NCBI GenBank assembly: GCA_037045685.1
Contig: JBAOII010000014.1
Coordinates: forward strand, 124,001-188,000
Source of the DNA: Competibacter_A sp037045685
GTDB lineage: Bacteria; Pseudomonadota; Gammaproteobacteria; Competibacterales; Competibacteraceae
Length of the DNA: 64,000 nucleotides
Reading direction: 5' to 3'
This document shows positions 23,922-33,908 of this stretch, piece by piece. Both the position numbers and the translations under genes were made by a program. The notes under the pieces were generated by a model. It saw only the letters and a list, made by a program, of their open reading frames with translations, did not search any database and was not told the origin of the DNA. Each line of letters starts with the position of its first letter. The stretch's first letter is position 1.

Positions 23922-26900
23922 CCGCAGTTGACTGGTCTCGCCCGCGCGATTGCTCGGCGAGCGGAAAAGCGCGCTCGCCGGATAGCCGCGTGGTGATGGG
24001 TCGGGTTTGCAGAATACTCAGTTTGCCATCGGCGATTCCGAATTCGATATCTTGCGACAAGGCGTAATATTCTTCCAGAGCCAAGGCTACTTTGATCTTG
24101 ATGTCCTCCTTTTTTAAGCAGGGAACATCGCGCAGATCGCTGTCAACCGGCTCTATCGCTGTCCCCTTACCCGATGGATGGGGGGCGACCTTGAACGCTT
24201 TTTTCCCGATATGCATGTCGATGACCGAACCGTCAAACTTGTTCACATAATATCGATCCACGTCCACCAATCCCGAAACGACCCCTTCCCCCAGCCCGTA
24301 ACCGGCTTCGATGACGATGACGTCCCGACCGCTGACCGGATCGGTCGTGAACATGACCCCGGAGACTTGGGAGTCGAACATTTTCTGTACGACGACCGCC
24401 GGTTTGATCGGCCCTTGCCGAATAATCCGGCTATTTCGGTACAGTAAGCCTCTGATCAGCCAAAATGACATCCACACCGATTTGATCCGCTCCAGCAGTT
24501 GGTCGGTGTTGACGTGCAAATAAGTCTCCGCCGCCCCGGCGAATGTGGCTTCCTCGGTATCTTCCTGGAGACCGGAAGACCGCACGCTCAAGCTGGCATC
24601 ATTTAAACCGCACGCATCGACCGCCGCCATGATTTCTCGCCCTACGCCCGTGGCAGCACCCAAATTGCCCTGAAAGATCAAACCGCGAATCTGCTCCGAA
24701 AATTCCACAATCTGACGACGCTGGTCTTCATCCAGAACCGGTTTGCTCACCAGGATGGCATCGATGGCCGCCGAAATCCGGGCGTGGGTGTCCTGTAACT
24801 CGTTTTCTTCGAGGAACTGTTGGAAAGCGAAAGTCGTCACCATGAACGCCGGCGGAATTTGGGCGCCATGCTGCCCAACGATATGGGCGATTTCCCCGAG
24901 GTTGGCGCCTTTTCCTCCCACCAGCTCGACGGTATCGGCGTCAACTTCATCGAGATGGAGCACAGATTTCCGGGATTTGGCGATTTTTTCCCGTTTCGCT
25001 TTCGCCAGTTCGCCGGCTTTGGCCTGTAAATGTGCGGTCATCGCTATTGCCAAAAGGCCTTCCTCTCTCATCCGGTTGAGAACTCCGACCAAAGACAGCT
25101 CTATTTCCCGTTTCATCCGGTAATGAGCCTCTTCCGGTTGGCCCGCCGGATCTTTGATATCCCCCAGCTCCTGCATCCCACCATAATTGCTCAGCAAGTA
25201 AATTTTTTCTATCGCGAAGGGATATTTTTCTTTCAAGAACTGAACATGAAATTGCTCCATCGCCAAGATAATATCGGCTGCAGTGACATCCGTGTCCCCG
25301 ATCTTTTTGCTGCGATGGGCTTCGGCATCCACTCTATTTTCGGCAAGCAGGAGGGCTTGGCCTATTTTGGAGATGGGATTGTTATCGGTCGCGGCAACAC
25401 CGCGTGATGTCACTGTGATACCACCGATTTTCTTATCGTGAAGCATCATTCTCAACAAATACTCGGCCATGGGGCTACGATCAACATTGGCGGTACAAAC
25501 AAACAAGATTCTGGGGCCGATGATGTCGCCTTTCATATGACCTAGCCGGCGCAAAGTCTGGCGTATGAGCGGCAAATTTTCTTCGGTCAAATTTCTTCCC
25601 GACAGGTTTTCCACATCGTGCAGAACGGATGCTTTGAGTAAGGCCACCCGAGGATGGCGGCGCAACTGATCGATGCGATACCCCAATGATCGCAGTTGCT
25701 CATTCGATAAATTCAAGCTGCTTATCAGAAGCATCGCTTGCGCCCACTGGCGCTCAACCATCGCGATGATGTTCGCTGCTCTCCACAATACTTTGACTCT
25801 GGACAAATTGTTTTCTATTTCCGACAACAATCCTTCAAGTTCCCTAAAAGTATGCTCCAGCAGTCGTTTTACGATCACATTGATATATGCGACGCTTTTT
25901 GCTGGCAGCTTGATCGGGGCGCCATCGGCGCGTATTCCAGAACAAGCGTGTTGCAAGACATCGACAAACTGCTTGCGGGCGGCAGAGCTAATGCGCTTAT
26001 TCCACAGTGACTCGGCCAATACCAGACCGAGAATATCGGCTATCATCTGTTCTCGACGGTCTTGAGATTCGATACCAGACGAAATATTTTCCAACCAGCA
26101 CTCGATATTTTCAAAGGTATTTTCCCCAGATACGATGCCCCGTATCAAATCGTATGCTTGTTCGCGATAGTCTCCGCTCATGGATATAATCGATACCATA
26201 CCCTGCGATGCCCAAACCAGAACCATATCCCCTTCGCGCACCTCCACCGTTTCCGATACCATCGCGTCGCTCACCCAAAAACCCTCCACCGATTTAATCA
26301 TCGGTCCGGGGTGTCTTTCTTCGAGACGAACCACGGTTTCTTCAGGCGATTGCACCCATTCGGCGTGGGGAACGATCAAGGCAGGGATGGCAAACTCCCG
26401 AGTCGTGACTCCGGCATGGCTCAATAATCCCCCGCTGGTCACCAGGACCGCCTCGGCGGTTCGGATCGCTTCGATATCTTCGGGAGTGGTGAAAGGGACC
26501 AGCAAAACGCGCCCGGTACGAGTTGCGGGATTAAAGCAATAATTGCGATCGAAAGTGATGCGTCCAATGCGAACGGACCCATCTCCAACCGACGCCGATA
26601 AACCCCTGATTGAAGTGCCGATAATCCTGCTCTGCTGACGTGGCTGCCCGATCAGCATGCGATGAGAGATAGCCTTTTGGAATCCCGAAACATGAATTTT
26701 CGCGGGCGCGGTAAAGCCCGCTTTACGCAAAATTTTCCTTATCTTGGTGAGAGAAAGCCAGCCTTCACCTCCCCGTGCCGTCAAATGTTGGCCGAATGCG
26801 TATAAAACCGTCCGATCATCTTCGTCGGCCAAGCCGTATATCACCAGCCATTCATTGGGTGCTATCTCTTGCTCGGCTCTTACCAGAGTCAGTTGATCGA

Positions 26901-29358
26901 TGCCGCCAATCGTGTTGAACTCTAAACGCAGGTCGGTCATTTTCAGCAGTGCCGCCATCCGCAATGCCTGATTTTCATGGGCGACGACCGTGCCGGTAAT
27001 TTCCCTGGACGGTTGATAGTCGGGATTCCTTTCGATAGTTCCCCGAGCGTTGAAGCGCAATTCCCTGCGCCCCAAAGCATTGCGCAAAGGATAGCTGAAG
27101 TGTTCGTCGATTACCGCTTGCCCGACTCCACCCTTGCCCGGCTTGATGGTGGGTAATCCAAGCTTTTGCAATGAGGCGTTGATGGTGAAGTACAGGCGAT
27201 GGCGAACCATTCGCCGTTCCTCGGAATGATACGCTTGGTATTCTTGCAAAATCCTGGGTCCTATATGCTCGCAGTAACTCGCGAGCGGCATACTATCCCC
27301 CCTATACGAAAGAGGAATCGATCCCTCGACTAAGAACGTGGTCGCGAACGAGGCGGCAAATCGATTTATTTCGCTGGGATCCACTTTACTCCCGCCAGTA
27401 TTTGATAAAAATTCCCGCGAAAAAACGTACACCATAGCGTAATCCAAATCGCGGAGAGCCCATATTAATCGCAATACCAGTATCACAGTTTGCTCGATTT
27501 GCTTGGCTGTCCGTGCGCCGTGGTCCTTATCAAAAATTCCGCTGACCAACCAATCCACGAGGCCATCCTGTTTGGCTCGAACTGTCATTCCGGTTTCTTT
27601 GAGAACTTTTTCGACAAAAGCTCCTCGCAAGCGCTGCTCGATTTCTATACCGCCCTGATAGCTCTGCAACCGAACAAATCCTTCGTGTTCCGGATGTTCG
27701 ATGTTGGCGGAAAACTCCACGCGATGCTCGCCAAGCCTCACGCTATAAATGAGGTAGTTGCCGGTCACAACGAAAGCGCCGGGTATGGGTGCCGGCACTC
27801 GGCGAGCCGCCCGCACAATCGCCGCAATCGCCCGATGTCGGATCAGGCCATTGACGATGACCGGCGCGTCGTCCAGCTTGGCCAACCGAATTTGTTTGGT
27901 CTCGTTCGCCCGGATGCGACCGACGGTTATCGCGATGTTCGCCCGGGCTGAATACATTCGTTCTTCGAGCGCTTTGTTCCCCGCTTCGTGCAAGTACTGT
28001 ATCATCGAGTGAACAGTATTGATTTCGGCGAGCGAAGACCGGCTGAGCTTCGTGATTTTATTTCTCAATAAAGCCGGCAACTCTTCATGCGGAGACAGTT
28101 CATGCCAGGATTGCTCCAGCGCTTGCACAAGCGCGTTGTATTGCGTGAAAGCGGCATCTCCCTTGGTGGGAGTCGCAACTTGCCGATACGCTTCCATCAT
28201 CGTGGCCAGCAAGGAAACGATGGTGAGCGCCGTCCTCTTGGTCATTTTGTCGGAGTGCGCGACAATTAATTGGAGAGCGTCATAGTTTGGCTTGATCAGG
28301 TTGTTTTGGATATGAGCATATTGCTCCTGTAATTTATTTTTGATTCCATCGCCAAGCGAGGTGTCGCCGGAATTGTCCGAGAACAGGATGTAGGTTCCGG
28401 CATCGCTGTCGCCTTCGATTTTTAATTGACCTGATGTGTTGTCTTGCATCCAGGGCGGCATCAGAGATTCGGCGTATTCTACGGGATAGGTCAACTGATA
28501 ACCGCCGAAATTGAATCCGGGAATATATAAATCTTGAATGCCCACCAATTTTATTTGACTCAACGAATCCCATGAATCGGTGATTCTTGAAAGCTCCTGT
28601 TTACCGATCACTTTTTGGGCGGCAGTCAAATTATCGATCAGATTGATTAGTGCGGTCTCGGTTTGGGTCATGGATTTCAAGAACCCAGAGCTGCTCATTT
28701 TTTTCAGTTTGATCAGCCGATCAAGGTTAGCGATATGGCGATGCTCATATAATGTCGCGAGATAATCGTATGCGACGGGATAGCGCGCTTGCAGCTCTTC
28801 AACGATGACAGTTTTAGTGTATCGGTCGGTTTCTCGCGAGAGCGCGACGACCAGATCGCCGGTTTCCACCGGCTCGAACTCTCCTTGAGGAGATACCGTG
28901 ACTGGAAGTTTTAGAATGGTCCGGAGAATGCGGTTGCTCTCGCTTATCGAACCCAAACTGCGCGCTGCTTCAGCGGTACTGTCGGCGATTGATCTCGCGG
29001 CGATTTGAGCGGTTTTTTGCTGTTGCCATAATTGATAGAGTAATGCCGGATCATCCTCTGAGATATTCGTGGGCCAACGATGGGCGCTGAAATGCTCATC
29101 GATTTCCCGAATGTGTTGTTCGATGATTTCCCGGCCGTCGGCGTTCGGGTCTTTGGCCAGCGAATCCTGTAGCAACGATTTGGCGCGAGCGAGCAAAAAC
29201 GCATGTAATGCGATTCGCTCTTTATCGGTGTCAGTCCAATAAATGAGGTCTATCTCGTGCAGCGTCATGTCAGCGACGACTTCTTCCCGGATGTCTTCGC
29301 TTACACCGCGCTTTTCCAGCGCCGCAGTCAACGGCAGAAATCGATCTTTCGTATCCAT
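23914..29358 (-). CDS. Giant PEP-utilizer/LMW-phosphatase/ATP-grasp fusion protein
   Basis: About 1814 aa. Residues 1-950 are helical-rich and unrecognised. Near 960-1010 is a PEP-utilizer swivelling domain with the phospho-His motif GGLLSHAGVTTREFAIPALI. Near 1280-1430 is a low-molecular-weight tyrosine phosphatase: the CTANVDRS loop (C-x5-R) and the late acid in DIKDPAGQPEEAHY. From about 1465 to the end is a PPDK/PEP-synthase ATP-grasp domain: VELVGGKGANLGEI, SVRSSGLQEDTEEATFAGAA, SGVMFTTDPVSG and DGKLSILQTRPITT. The PEP-binding TIM barrel is missing and the domain order is permuted. The start at 29358 has GAGGTAG nine bases upstream. The last residues and stop come from the IS630 junction. 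Likely role: ATP-driven phosphoryl transfer to an unknown acceptor, inferred only. Confidence 0.88.
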   Translation of the reverse strand: MDTKDRFLPLTAALEKRGVSEDIREEVVADMTLHEIDLIYWTDTDKERIALHAFLLARAKSLLQDSLAKDPNADGREIIEQHIREIDEHFSAHRWPTNISEDDPALLYQLWQQQKTAQIAARSIADSTAEAARSLGSISESNRILRTILKLPVTVSPQGEFEPVETGDLVVALSRETDRYTKTVIVEELQARYPVAYDYLATLYEHRHIANLDRLIKLKKMSSSGFLKSMTQTETALINLIDNLTAAQKVIGKQELSRITDSWDSLSQIKLVGIQDLYIPGFNFGGYQLTYPVEYAESLMPPWMQDNTSGQLKIEGDSDAGTYILFSDNSGDTSLGDGIKNKLQEQYAHIQNNLIKPNYDALQLIVAHSDKMTKRTALTIVSLLATMMEAYRQVATPTKGDAAFTQYNALVQALEQSWHELSPHEELPALLRNKITKLSRSSLAEINTVHSMIQYLHEAGNKALEERMYSARANIAITVGRIRANETKQIRLAKLDDAPVIVNGLIRHRAIAAIVRAARRVPAPIPGAFVVTGNYLIYSVRLGEHRVEFSANIEHPEHEGFVRLQSYQGGIEIEQRLRGAFVEKVLKETGMTVRAKQDGLVDWLVSGIFDKDHGARTAKQIEQTVILVLRLIWALRDLDYAMVYVFSREFLSNTGGSKVDPSEINRFAASFATTFLVEGSIPLSYRGDSMPLASYCEHIGPRILQEYQAYHSEERRMVRHRLYFTINASLQKLGLPTIKPGKGGVGQAVIDEHFSYPLRNALGRRELRFNARGTIERNPDYQPSREITGTVVAHENQALRMAALLKMTDLRLEFNTIGGIDQLTLVRAEQEIAPNEWLVIYGLADEDDRTVLYAFGQHLTARGGEGWLSLTKIRKILRKAGFTAPAKIHVSGFQKAISHRMLIGQPRQQSRIIGTSIRGLSASVGDGSVRIGRITFDRNYCFNPATRTGRVLLVPFTTPEDIEAIRTAEAVLVTSGGLLSHAGVTTREFAIPALIVPHAEWVQSPEETVVRLEERHPGPMIKSVEGFWVSDAMVSETVEVREGDMVLVWASQGMVSIISMSGDYREQAYDLIRGIVSGENTFENIECWLENISSGIESQDRREQMIADILGLVLAESLWNKRISSAARKQFVDVLQHACSGIRADGAPIKLPAKSVAYINVIVKRLLEHTFRELEGLLSEIENNLSRVKVLWRAANIIAMVERQWAQAMLLISSLNLSNEQLRSLGYRIDQLRRHPRVALLKASVLHDVENLSGRNLTEENLPLIRQTLRRLGHMKGDIIGPRILFVCTANVDRSPMAEYLLRMMLHDKKIGGITVTSRGVAATDNNPISKIGQALLLAENRVDAEAHRSKKIGDTDVTAADIILAMEQFHVQFLKEKYPFAIEKIYLLSNYGGMQELGDIKDPAGQPEEAHYRMKREIELSLVGVLNRMREEGLLAIAMTAHLQAKAGELAKAKREKIAKSRKSVLHLDEVDADTVELVGGKGANLGEIAHIVGQHGAQIPPAFMVTTFAFQQFLEENELQDTHARISAAIDAILVSKPVLDEDQRRQIVEFSEQIRGLIFQGNLGAATGVGREIMAAVDACGLNDASLSVRSSGLQEDTEEATFAGAAETYLHVNTDQLLERIKSVWMSFWLIRGLLYRNSRIIRQGPIKPAVVVQKMFDSQVSGVMFTTDPVSGRDVIVIEAGYGLGEGVVSGLVDVDRYYVNKFDGSVIDMHIGKKAFKVAPHPSGKGTAIEPVDSDLRDVPCLKKEDIKIKVALALEEYYALSQDIEFGIADGKLSILQTRPITTRLSGERAFPLAEQSRGRDQSTAEA

Positions 29359-29918
29359 GCTGTGAGCTACCTCAATTTGGGCCGATCCTCGAACGCTCGG
29401 TGGGTTCACCTCTGCTTCAGGCTGGCCAGGCGGCGAAACATCGCCGGCCGGGTCGGTCTATTCCGGGCGCGACCCGCCGGGTCTCTTCGGGAACCGGGGC
29501 GATCGTTTGCGGCAGGAACGACATGGCCTTCCTCTTCGGGCAAGGGAGCCGGCTCCAAGTCTACAGCCGAAACCGACATTCGGCTCGCGCCCTACCGCTC
29601 GATCGGATCGGGTCACGATAACCCGCCCAGCCGGCGCTGCTTGAGATGGGTTCCGTACTGGAATTCGCCGGCAGTGTCCGGTTGCTCCCCGAACCCAAGT
29701 TTAAGATCGTGGCCCGCCCAGCCCGGTGCGGCGGGACGAGCATCGCTTGTCTATCCTTGAAGATGGGCTGTGTCAGCCCTTTGTGAGGTAGGCGATCATG
29801 GCGAACTGCACATTCGTTGACGACCGAAGGCAAGTCGCCGGTCGCGACGGCCCTCGCCAAGACCGGGGGCTTGGGAGCGCGCCCTGCGCGTCGGCCTTCA
29901 ACAGCCAAGCTTTGGGAG
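29359..29918. other. Intergenic region between divergent genes
   Basis: 560 bp between the giant gene and the patatin gene. I see no convincing coding frame, RNA or repeat; it should hold both promoters. Open frames here are GC-driven, with no family features. Confidence 0.5.
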
Positions 29919-31169
29919 ATGATCGTGAGCACAGCAAGAAAAATTGCCATCGCCTGTCAGGGTGGCGGGATTCATGGCGCATTTACCTGCGGGGTATTGG
30001 ATCGAATTCTGGAAGCGGCGGATACCGGTGCGCACGACTTCGAGATCGTCGGTTTGAGCGGCACGTCGGCCGGCGCCCTGAATGCGTTCATGGTGTGGTA
30101 CGGGATGTTGGACGCGCCGGCCAATCGCTTCACCGCCGCGCGAGGCGCCGTGAACCGCCTGTGGGATACCTTCCAGGTCCGCAAGAGCGGCGAGTCGAGC
30201 ATGAACCACTTCGCTCAACTGCTGTTCAAGCTGCAAGGCGCCGGGCTGAATTTCCGCAGCCCGGCGCCGGCGCTGTTCCACGATTGGCTGATGGGCGCGC
30301 TACACGGCTGGTCGGCGCTGGAAAATTCGATCTCGCCGGGGTTGGACCTGGGTGAGATCCGCCCGGAGTTTTACGATTTTCAGCGATTGCTGGCGAGCTG
30401 CGCGCCCCGTTTCGCCGAGATTCGAGGCGTCGGCAAAACGCCGCGACTGCTGATCGGGGCGGTGGAGATTTTGAGCGGCACGTTCGAGGTCTTCGACTCG
30501 CACGATCCGCGCACGGGACCGGACGCGCGCCCGATCAGCTACGAGGCCGTCGCGGCATCGGGAACCCTGCCCGAAATCCGGCGGGCGCAGACCATTCCCG
30601 GCCTCCAGAACGAACACGGTCAGGAGCCGCTCTACTGGGATGGCCTGTTTTCGCAGAATCCGCCGGTGCGGGAATTCGTCACTCGCGCCGCGAACCGCGA
30701 TGCGATCCCCGACGAGATCTGGGTGATCCGGATCAATCCGCAGCGACGCGACCAGGAGCCCAAGCTGCTGGCCGAGGTCGAGGATCGCCGCAACGAGTTG
30801 GCCGGCAACCTGTCGCTCAACCAGGAATTGCATTTCATCCAGAAGGTGAACGGCTGGATCGGCAAGTACCCCAAAGACCGGTGCATCCAGGACAAGAAGC
30901 CCATCGCGATTTTCGCGATCACCATGGCGCCGGAAAAGGCCGATTTGGATGTCGCGAGCAAGTTCAACCGCGATCCGGCTTTCGTGGCGGAATTGCGGGC
31001 GCACGGTGCGGCGCGCGGCGCGGCGTTTCTGCAACTGTGGGCCGGCGCGAAGGCGCGACGAGTGGCCGCAAGACGCCATCCCCTGAGAGCGGGCGCCCCG
31101 GATCAGCGGCCGACGGAGGCGAGCGCCCGTCAATCGGCGGCGTTGAGCAGATTGGAGGGCGAGTACTGA
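29919..31169 (+). CDS. Patatin-like phospholipase
   Basis: A 416-aa patatin-fold acyl hydrolase. The oxyanion loop is CQGGGIHGAF (residues 14-23), the nucleophile elbow GLSGTSAGALNA (Ser in GTSAG) near 52, and the catalytic Asp is in YWDGLFSQNPP (DG dyad) near 243. All catalytic parts are intact, so it should hydrolyse lipid or polyester acyl bonds. The DUF3734-like C-terminal extension fits patatins linked to PHA or phospholipid turnover. ATG 29919 is close to the GGGAG ribosome site; GTG at 29925 has better spacing. It is divergent from the giant gene, and its 3' end overlaps the convergent spermidine-synthase-like gene by 40 bp. Confidence 0.92.
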   Translation: MIVSTARKIAIACQGGGIHGAFTCGVLDRILEAADTGAHDFEIVGLSGTSAGALNAFMVWYGMLDAPANRFTAARGAVNRLWDTFQVRKSGESSMNHFAQLLFKLQGAGLNFRSPAPALFHDWLMGALHGWSALENSISPGLDLGEIRPEFYDFQRLLASCAPRFAEIRGVGKTPRLLIGAVEILSGTFEVFDSHDPRTGPDARPISYEAVAASGTLPEIRRAQTIPGLQNEHGQEPLYWDGLFSQNPPVREFVTRAANRDAIPDEIWVIRINPQRRDQEPKLLAEVEDRRNELAGNLSLNQELHFIQKVNGWIGKYPKDRCIQDKKPIAIFAITMAPEKADLDVASKFNRDPAFVAELRAHGAARGAAFLQLWAGAKARRVAARRHPLRAGAPDQRPTEASARQSAALSRLEGEY

Positions 31170-32031
31170 TCGGTCAGGATGCGGGCGCCCGGGCTCCAGT
31201 CGCGCTCGGTCGAAAACAGCGGCAGGAGCCAGTCGCCGCCGAATCCCAGCGGTTTCAGCTTCTCCTCCAGGGCGGCGGCGTTCGCCTCGATCGCATCGAG
31301 CGGCGGCAAGTCCGTCCAGCTTGATCAGCACGATGCGATTCTTCATCTTGACCCGGAGGTTGTAGAACGGGCCAAACACCGCCTGATAGGTGGTCGATTC
31401 GTGGTGGTACAGGCGGCTGGTCGAAAAGGTGTTTGCCGCCAAGAACGCCATCCGCCGCTAACAATGCCTTGACTTCAAAAAGAAATTCCTGGGTCAGCAG
31501 ATGCTCGGGAATATAGTCGTGATCGAAGGCATCCAGCATGATCAGATCGTATTGCCGGCCGGATTTGCCCGCGCGTTTCACGAACACCCGCCCGTCCTCC
31601 TCGAACACCTGGATCCGCTGATCCGGGTTAAAGCCGAAGAATTGCCGCGCGACCTTCACCACCGCCGGATCGATCTCGACCACGTCGATCCGGGTATCGG
31701 GGAACATCTTGACCAGCGCCGTCGGCAACACGCCTCCCCCCAAACCGATTATCAGGATCTTGCGGGGATGGGGATTCAGATACAGCGCGCCCATCATCAT
31801 CCGGGTATAAGTGAAGACGAACTGGTCGGGATCGTTCAGGGACTGGCAGGTTTGCCGGGCGGTTTGATCGCGCCGGCTGAAACTCATGCACCGCTGGTCG
31901 TCTTCTTCGTAGACGATGATGTTCCGGTAAAGCGATTTTTCGGTGTGGATGACGGTCATGGCGGCGGACGGCGTGGTCGCGAACGAAGCGAACAGAGCGA
32001 GCAGGGTCTTGAGCCTATTGCCTGGGCGCAT
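31130..32031 (-). pseudogene. Spermidine-synthase-like protein with two +1 frameshifts
   Basis: Begins with a signal-like segment (MRPGNRLKTLLALFASFATT), then the catalytic domain: KILIIGLGGGVLPTALVKMF, DVVEIDPAVVKVARQFFGF, and LIMLDAFDHDYIPEHLLTQE. At about 31455 an extra T (GTTCTTGGCGG) shifts to LAANTFSTSRLYHHESTTYQ. At about 31310 an extra G (GGACGGACTTG) shifts again to TDLPPLDAIEANAAALEEKL, ending SPSNLLNAAD. The total of 902 nt is exactly two over a multiple of three. Corrected, it is a complete ~299-aa protein. It overlaps its upstream membrane partner by 17 bp. Confidence 0.85.
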
Positions 32032-32717
32032 CTTGGGAGTTCCCGAAAAAAAGGGCGAGCGAGCCGAGAAGCAAGGAAATGCCGACCAAACCGGTCAGGA
32101 TCTGATTGATCTCGAAATAGAGAACGAGATAGAACGAGGTCAGGATGGTTCCCGCCGCGCTGCCGAAGGTCGAGACAAAATACAGCAATCCAGCGCAATG
32201 GCCGCTTTGGCGCGATTCGTTCACCAGCAGGCGAACCGCGTAGGGGGACACCATGCCGGCTATCGCGGTCGGGACGAAAAACAGCAGGGTCGCGGACGCC
32301 AGCGAGCCGTAACGGGGGTCTCAGAACCCGGTCGAACAGCCAGTCGAGCAGGGGGTCGGCCAGAAAAATCACCGGGATCGCGGCCACCGCCCCGGCGATC
32401 AGGAGCGACGCCAGCCGGGATAAGGTCGGGTCGCGCAGCGACCAGCGCCCGCCCAGCAGATAGCCGACCGACAGCGCCAGCATGAACACCGTGATCACGC
32501 CGCCCCAGACGTAGATGCTGTTGCCGAAATTCGGGGCGAGAATGCGCCCGCTCAGCAATTCGATGGCCATCACCAAAAACCCGGACCATCCGGCAATCAG
32601 GAATACCAACAGGCGCTGCAAAATCGAATCCTCGAAACGGTTCGGACCACCGGCGCCAGCATCCGCCGCCAGCCTGGGCGAGACTATCACAAAAAGCGAT
32701 TTCCGCCGGACTTGCAA
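32015..32717 (-). pseudogene. Membrane partner of the spermidine-synthase-like protein, +1 frameshift
   Basis: About 234 codons with six transmembrane helices: RLLVFLIAGWSGFLVMAIEL, SIYVWGGVITVFMLALSVGY, then a shift at about 32322 (CTGAGACCCC with one extra A) into DPRYGSLASATLLFFVPTAI, AGLLYFVSTFGSAAGTILTS, and a last helix LTGLVGISLLLGSLALFFG. It is the membrane half of what is usually one fused protein (compare 7497-8993), here split from the catalytic half. The start is uncertain; TTG at 32717 is the furthest in-frame choice. Length 703 nt is one over a multiple of three. Confidence 0.75.
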
Positions 32718-32770
32718 TCGCCTTGGATCGTGATATATATGATAATGCGAATATACGGATAAAAAGCCTC

Positions 32771-33121
32771 ATGTCCCATGCCCACCGGTTTTTTCAAGCC
32801 TTGGCCGACACCACGCGGCTGCGCTGCCTGATGCTGATGGTGGCGGAAGACGAGGTCTGCGTCTGCGAAATGACCCATGCGCTGGGCGAAATCCAGCCCA
32901 AGGTCTCGCGGCATCTGGCCGCGCTACGGGCAGCCGGCTTCATCCTCGACCGCCGGGACGCCCAATGGATTTACTACCGCCTGCATCCCGATCTGCCCGC
33001 CTGGATGCGGGAGATTTTATCGACCTGCCAGCGGGGGCTGGCCGAACAAACCCCATTTTGCGATGACCGCGCCGCGCTGGCGGACATGCCCAATCGTCCC
33101 CAGCGCCGCTGCGCCGCCTGA
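32771..33121 (+). CDS. arsR: ArsR-family metal-responsive repressor
   Basis: A 116-aa winged-helix repressor: RFFQALADTTRLRCLMLMVA, EDEVCVCEMTHALGEIQPKV, SRHLAALRAAGFILDRRDAQ, WIYYRL. The CVCE motif in the recognition-helix region is the ELCVCDL-type metal or arsenite site. A further Cys pair occurs near the end (RRCAA with STCQRG). The start at 32771 follows an AT-rich divergent region of 53 bp (ATATATGATAATGCGAATAT), likely promoter plus operator. It precedes the permease remnant by 15 nt, so it formed an ars-type operon. Confidence 0.92.
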   Translation: MSHAHRFFQALADTTRLRCLMLMVAEDEVCVCEMTHALGEIQPKVSRHLAALRAAGFILDRRDAQWIYYRLHPDLPAWMREILSTCQRGLAEQTPFCDDRAALADMPNRPQRRCAA

Positions 33122-33136
33122 GCGAGGAATTCTCCC

Positions 33137-33760
33137 ATGGCAACTCTCTCCACCTCTGCCGCGCCAGCGAGCGCGCTCGCCGACACCCTGATCCGGCTAC
33201 GCGCTGCAGCGCGGGACTATCCCACCGAATTCAAATGGTTGGGCGGTGTCCTCGCCGTGTTCCTGCTGGTCTTTTTCATGCCGGTTGGCGCGGCGCGCTT
33301 CGACAACGCCATCCTGGAGGGGCTGGCGCTGCTGAACTGGTACGCCCGCGAGCATGTGATGCTCTGCCTGGTGCCCGCTTTCTTCATCGCCGGCGCCATC
33401 GCGGTGTTCGTCAGCCAGGACGCGGTGATGAAATATCTCGGTCCCGCCGCCCACAAGACCGCCGCCTATGGCGTTGCCTCGGTCTCCGGTTCGATTCTAG
33501 CGGTGTGTTCCTGCACCGTGCTGCCATTGTTCGGCGGTATCTATCGGCGCGGCGCGGGCCTGGGGCCGGCCATCGCGTTTCTCTATTCCGGCCCGGCGAT
33601 CAACGTGCTGGCCATCGTGTTGACCGCCAAGATTCTGGGCGTCGAACTCGGTGTGGCGCGGGCGGTGGGGGCGGTGAGCTTCGCGCTGGTCATCGGACTG
33701 ATCATGCACTGGATTTATCGCCGCGAGGAACTGAGCGCGGGCGGGAACGCAAAAGGGTTT
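33137..33760 (+). pseudogene. ArsP/DUF318-type permease, C-terminal half lost
   Basis: The first ~205 residues are typical of the eight-helix permease family: HVMLCLVPAFFIAGAIAVFV, KYLGPAAHKTAAYGVASVSG, SILAVCSCTVLPLFGGIYRR with the conserved CSCT motif, then SGPAINVLAIVLTAKILG. After IMHWIYRREELSAGG the normal second half is missing. The frame runs on to 34003 through unrelated sequence and into the atpD start, so everything after about 33750 is junk. An internal deletion has joined it to a thioredoxin-like tail. Confidence 0.8.
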
Positions 33761-33770
33761 CATGCTCGGC

Positions 33771-33884
33771 GCCGGTCAGGGCCGGCCACTGGGCGACACG
33801 CCGGCGCTGGCGGTGGACGGCACGGTGAAAAGCGCGGGCCGGGTGCTGTCGGTCGAGGAAATCAAAAAGCTCTTAAGTGCCTGA
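33771..33884 (+). pseudogene. C-terminal remnant of a thioredoxin-like redox protein
   Basis: In a different frame from the permease, about 37 codons read PLGDTPALAVDGTVKSAGRV then LSVEEIKKLLSA and stop at 33884. This is the cis-Pro/C-terminal end of the small thioredoxin-like proteins encoded beside these permeases. Its N-terminus with the CxxC motif is gone. It marks the right edge of the deletion. Confidence 0.7.
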
Positions 33885-33908
33885 CGCTGGATAAAGCGAT
33901 TTCCGCCC

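Noticed and set aside
29359..29918. Small genes upstream of the patatin
   Set aside because: Frames there have no ribosome sites or conserved composition, and the region is better explained as a divergent promoter region.
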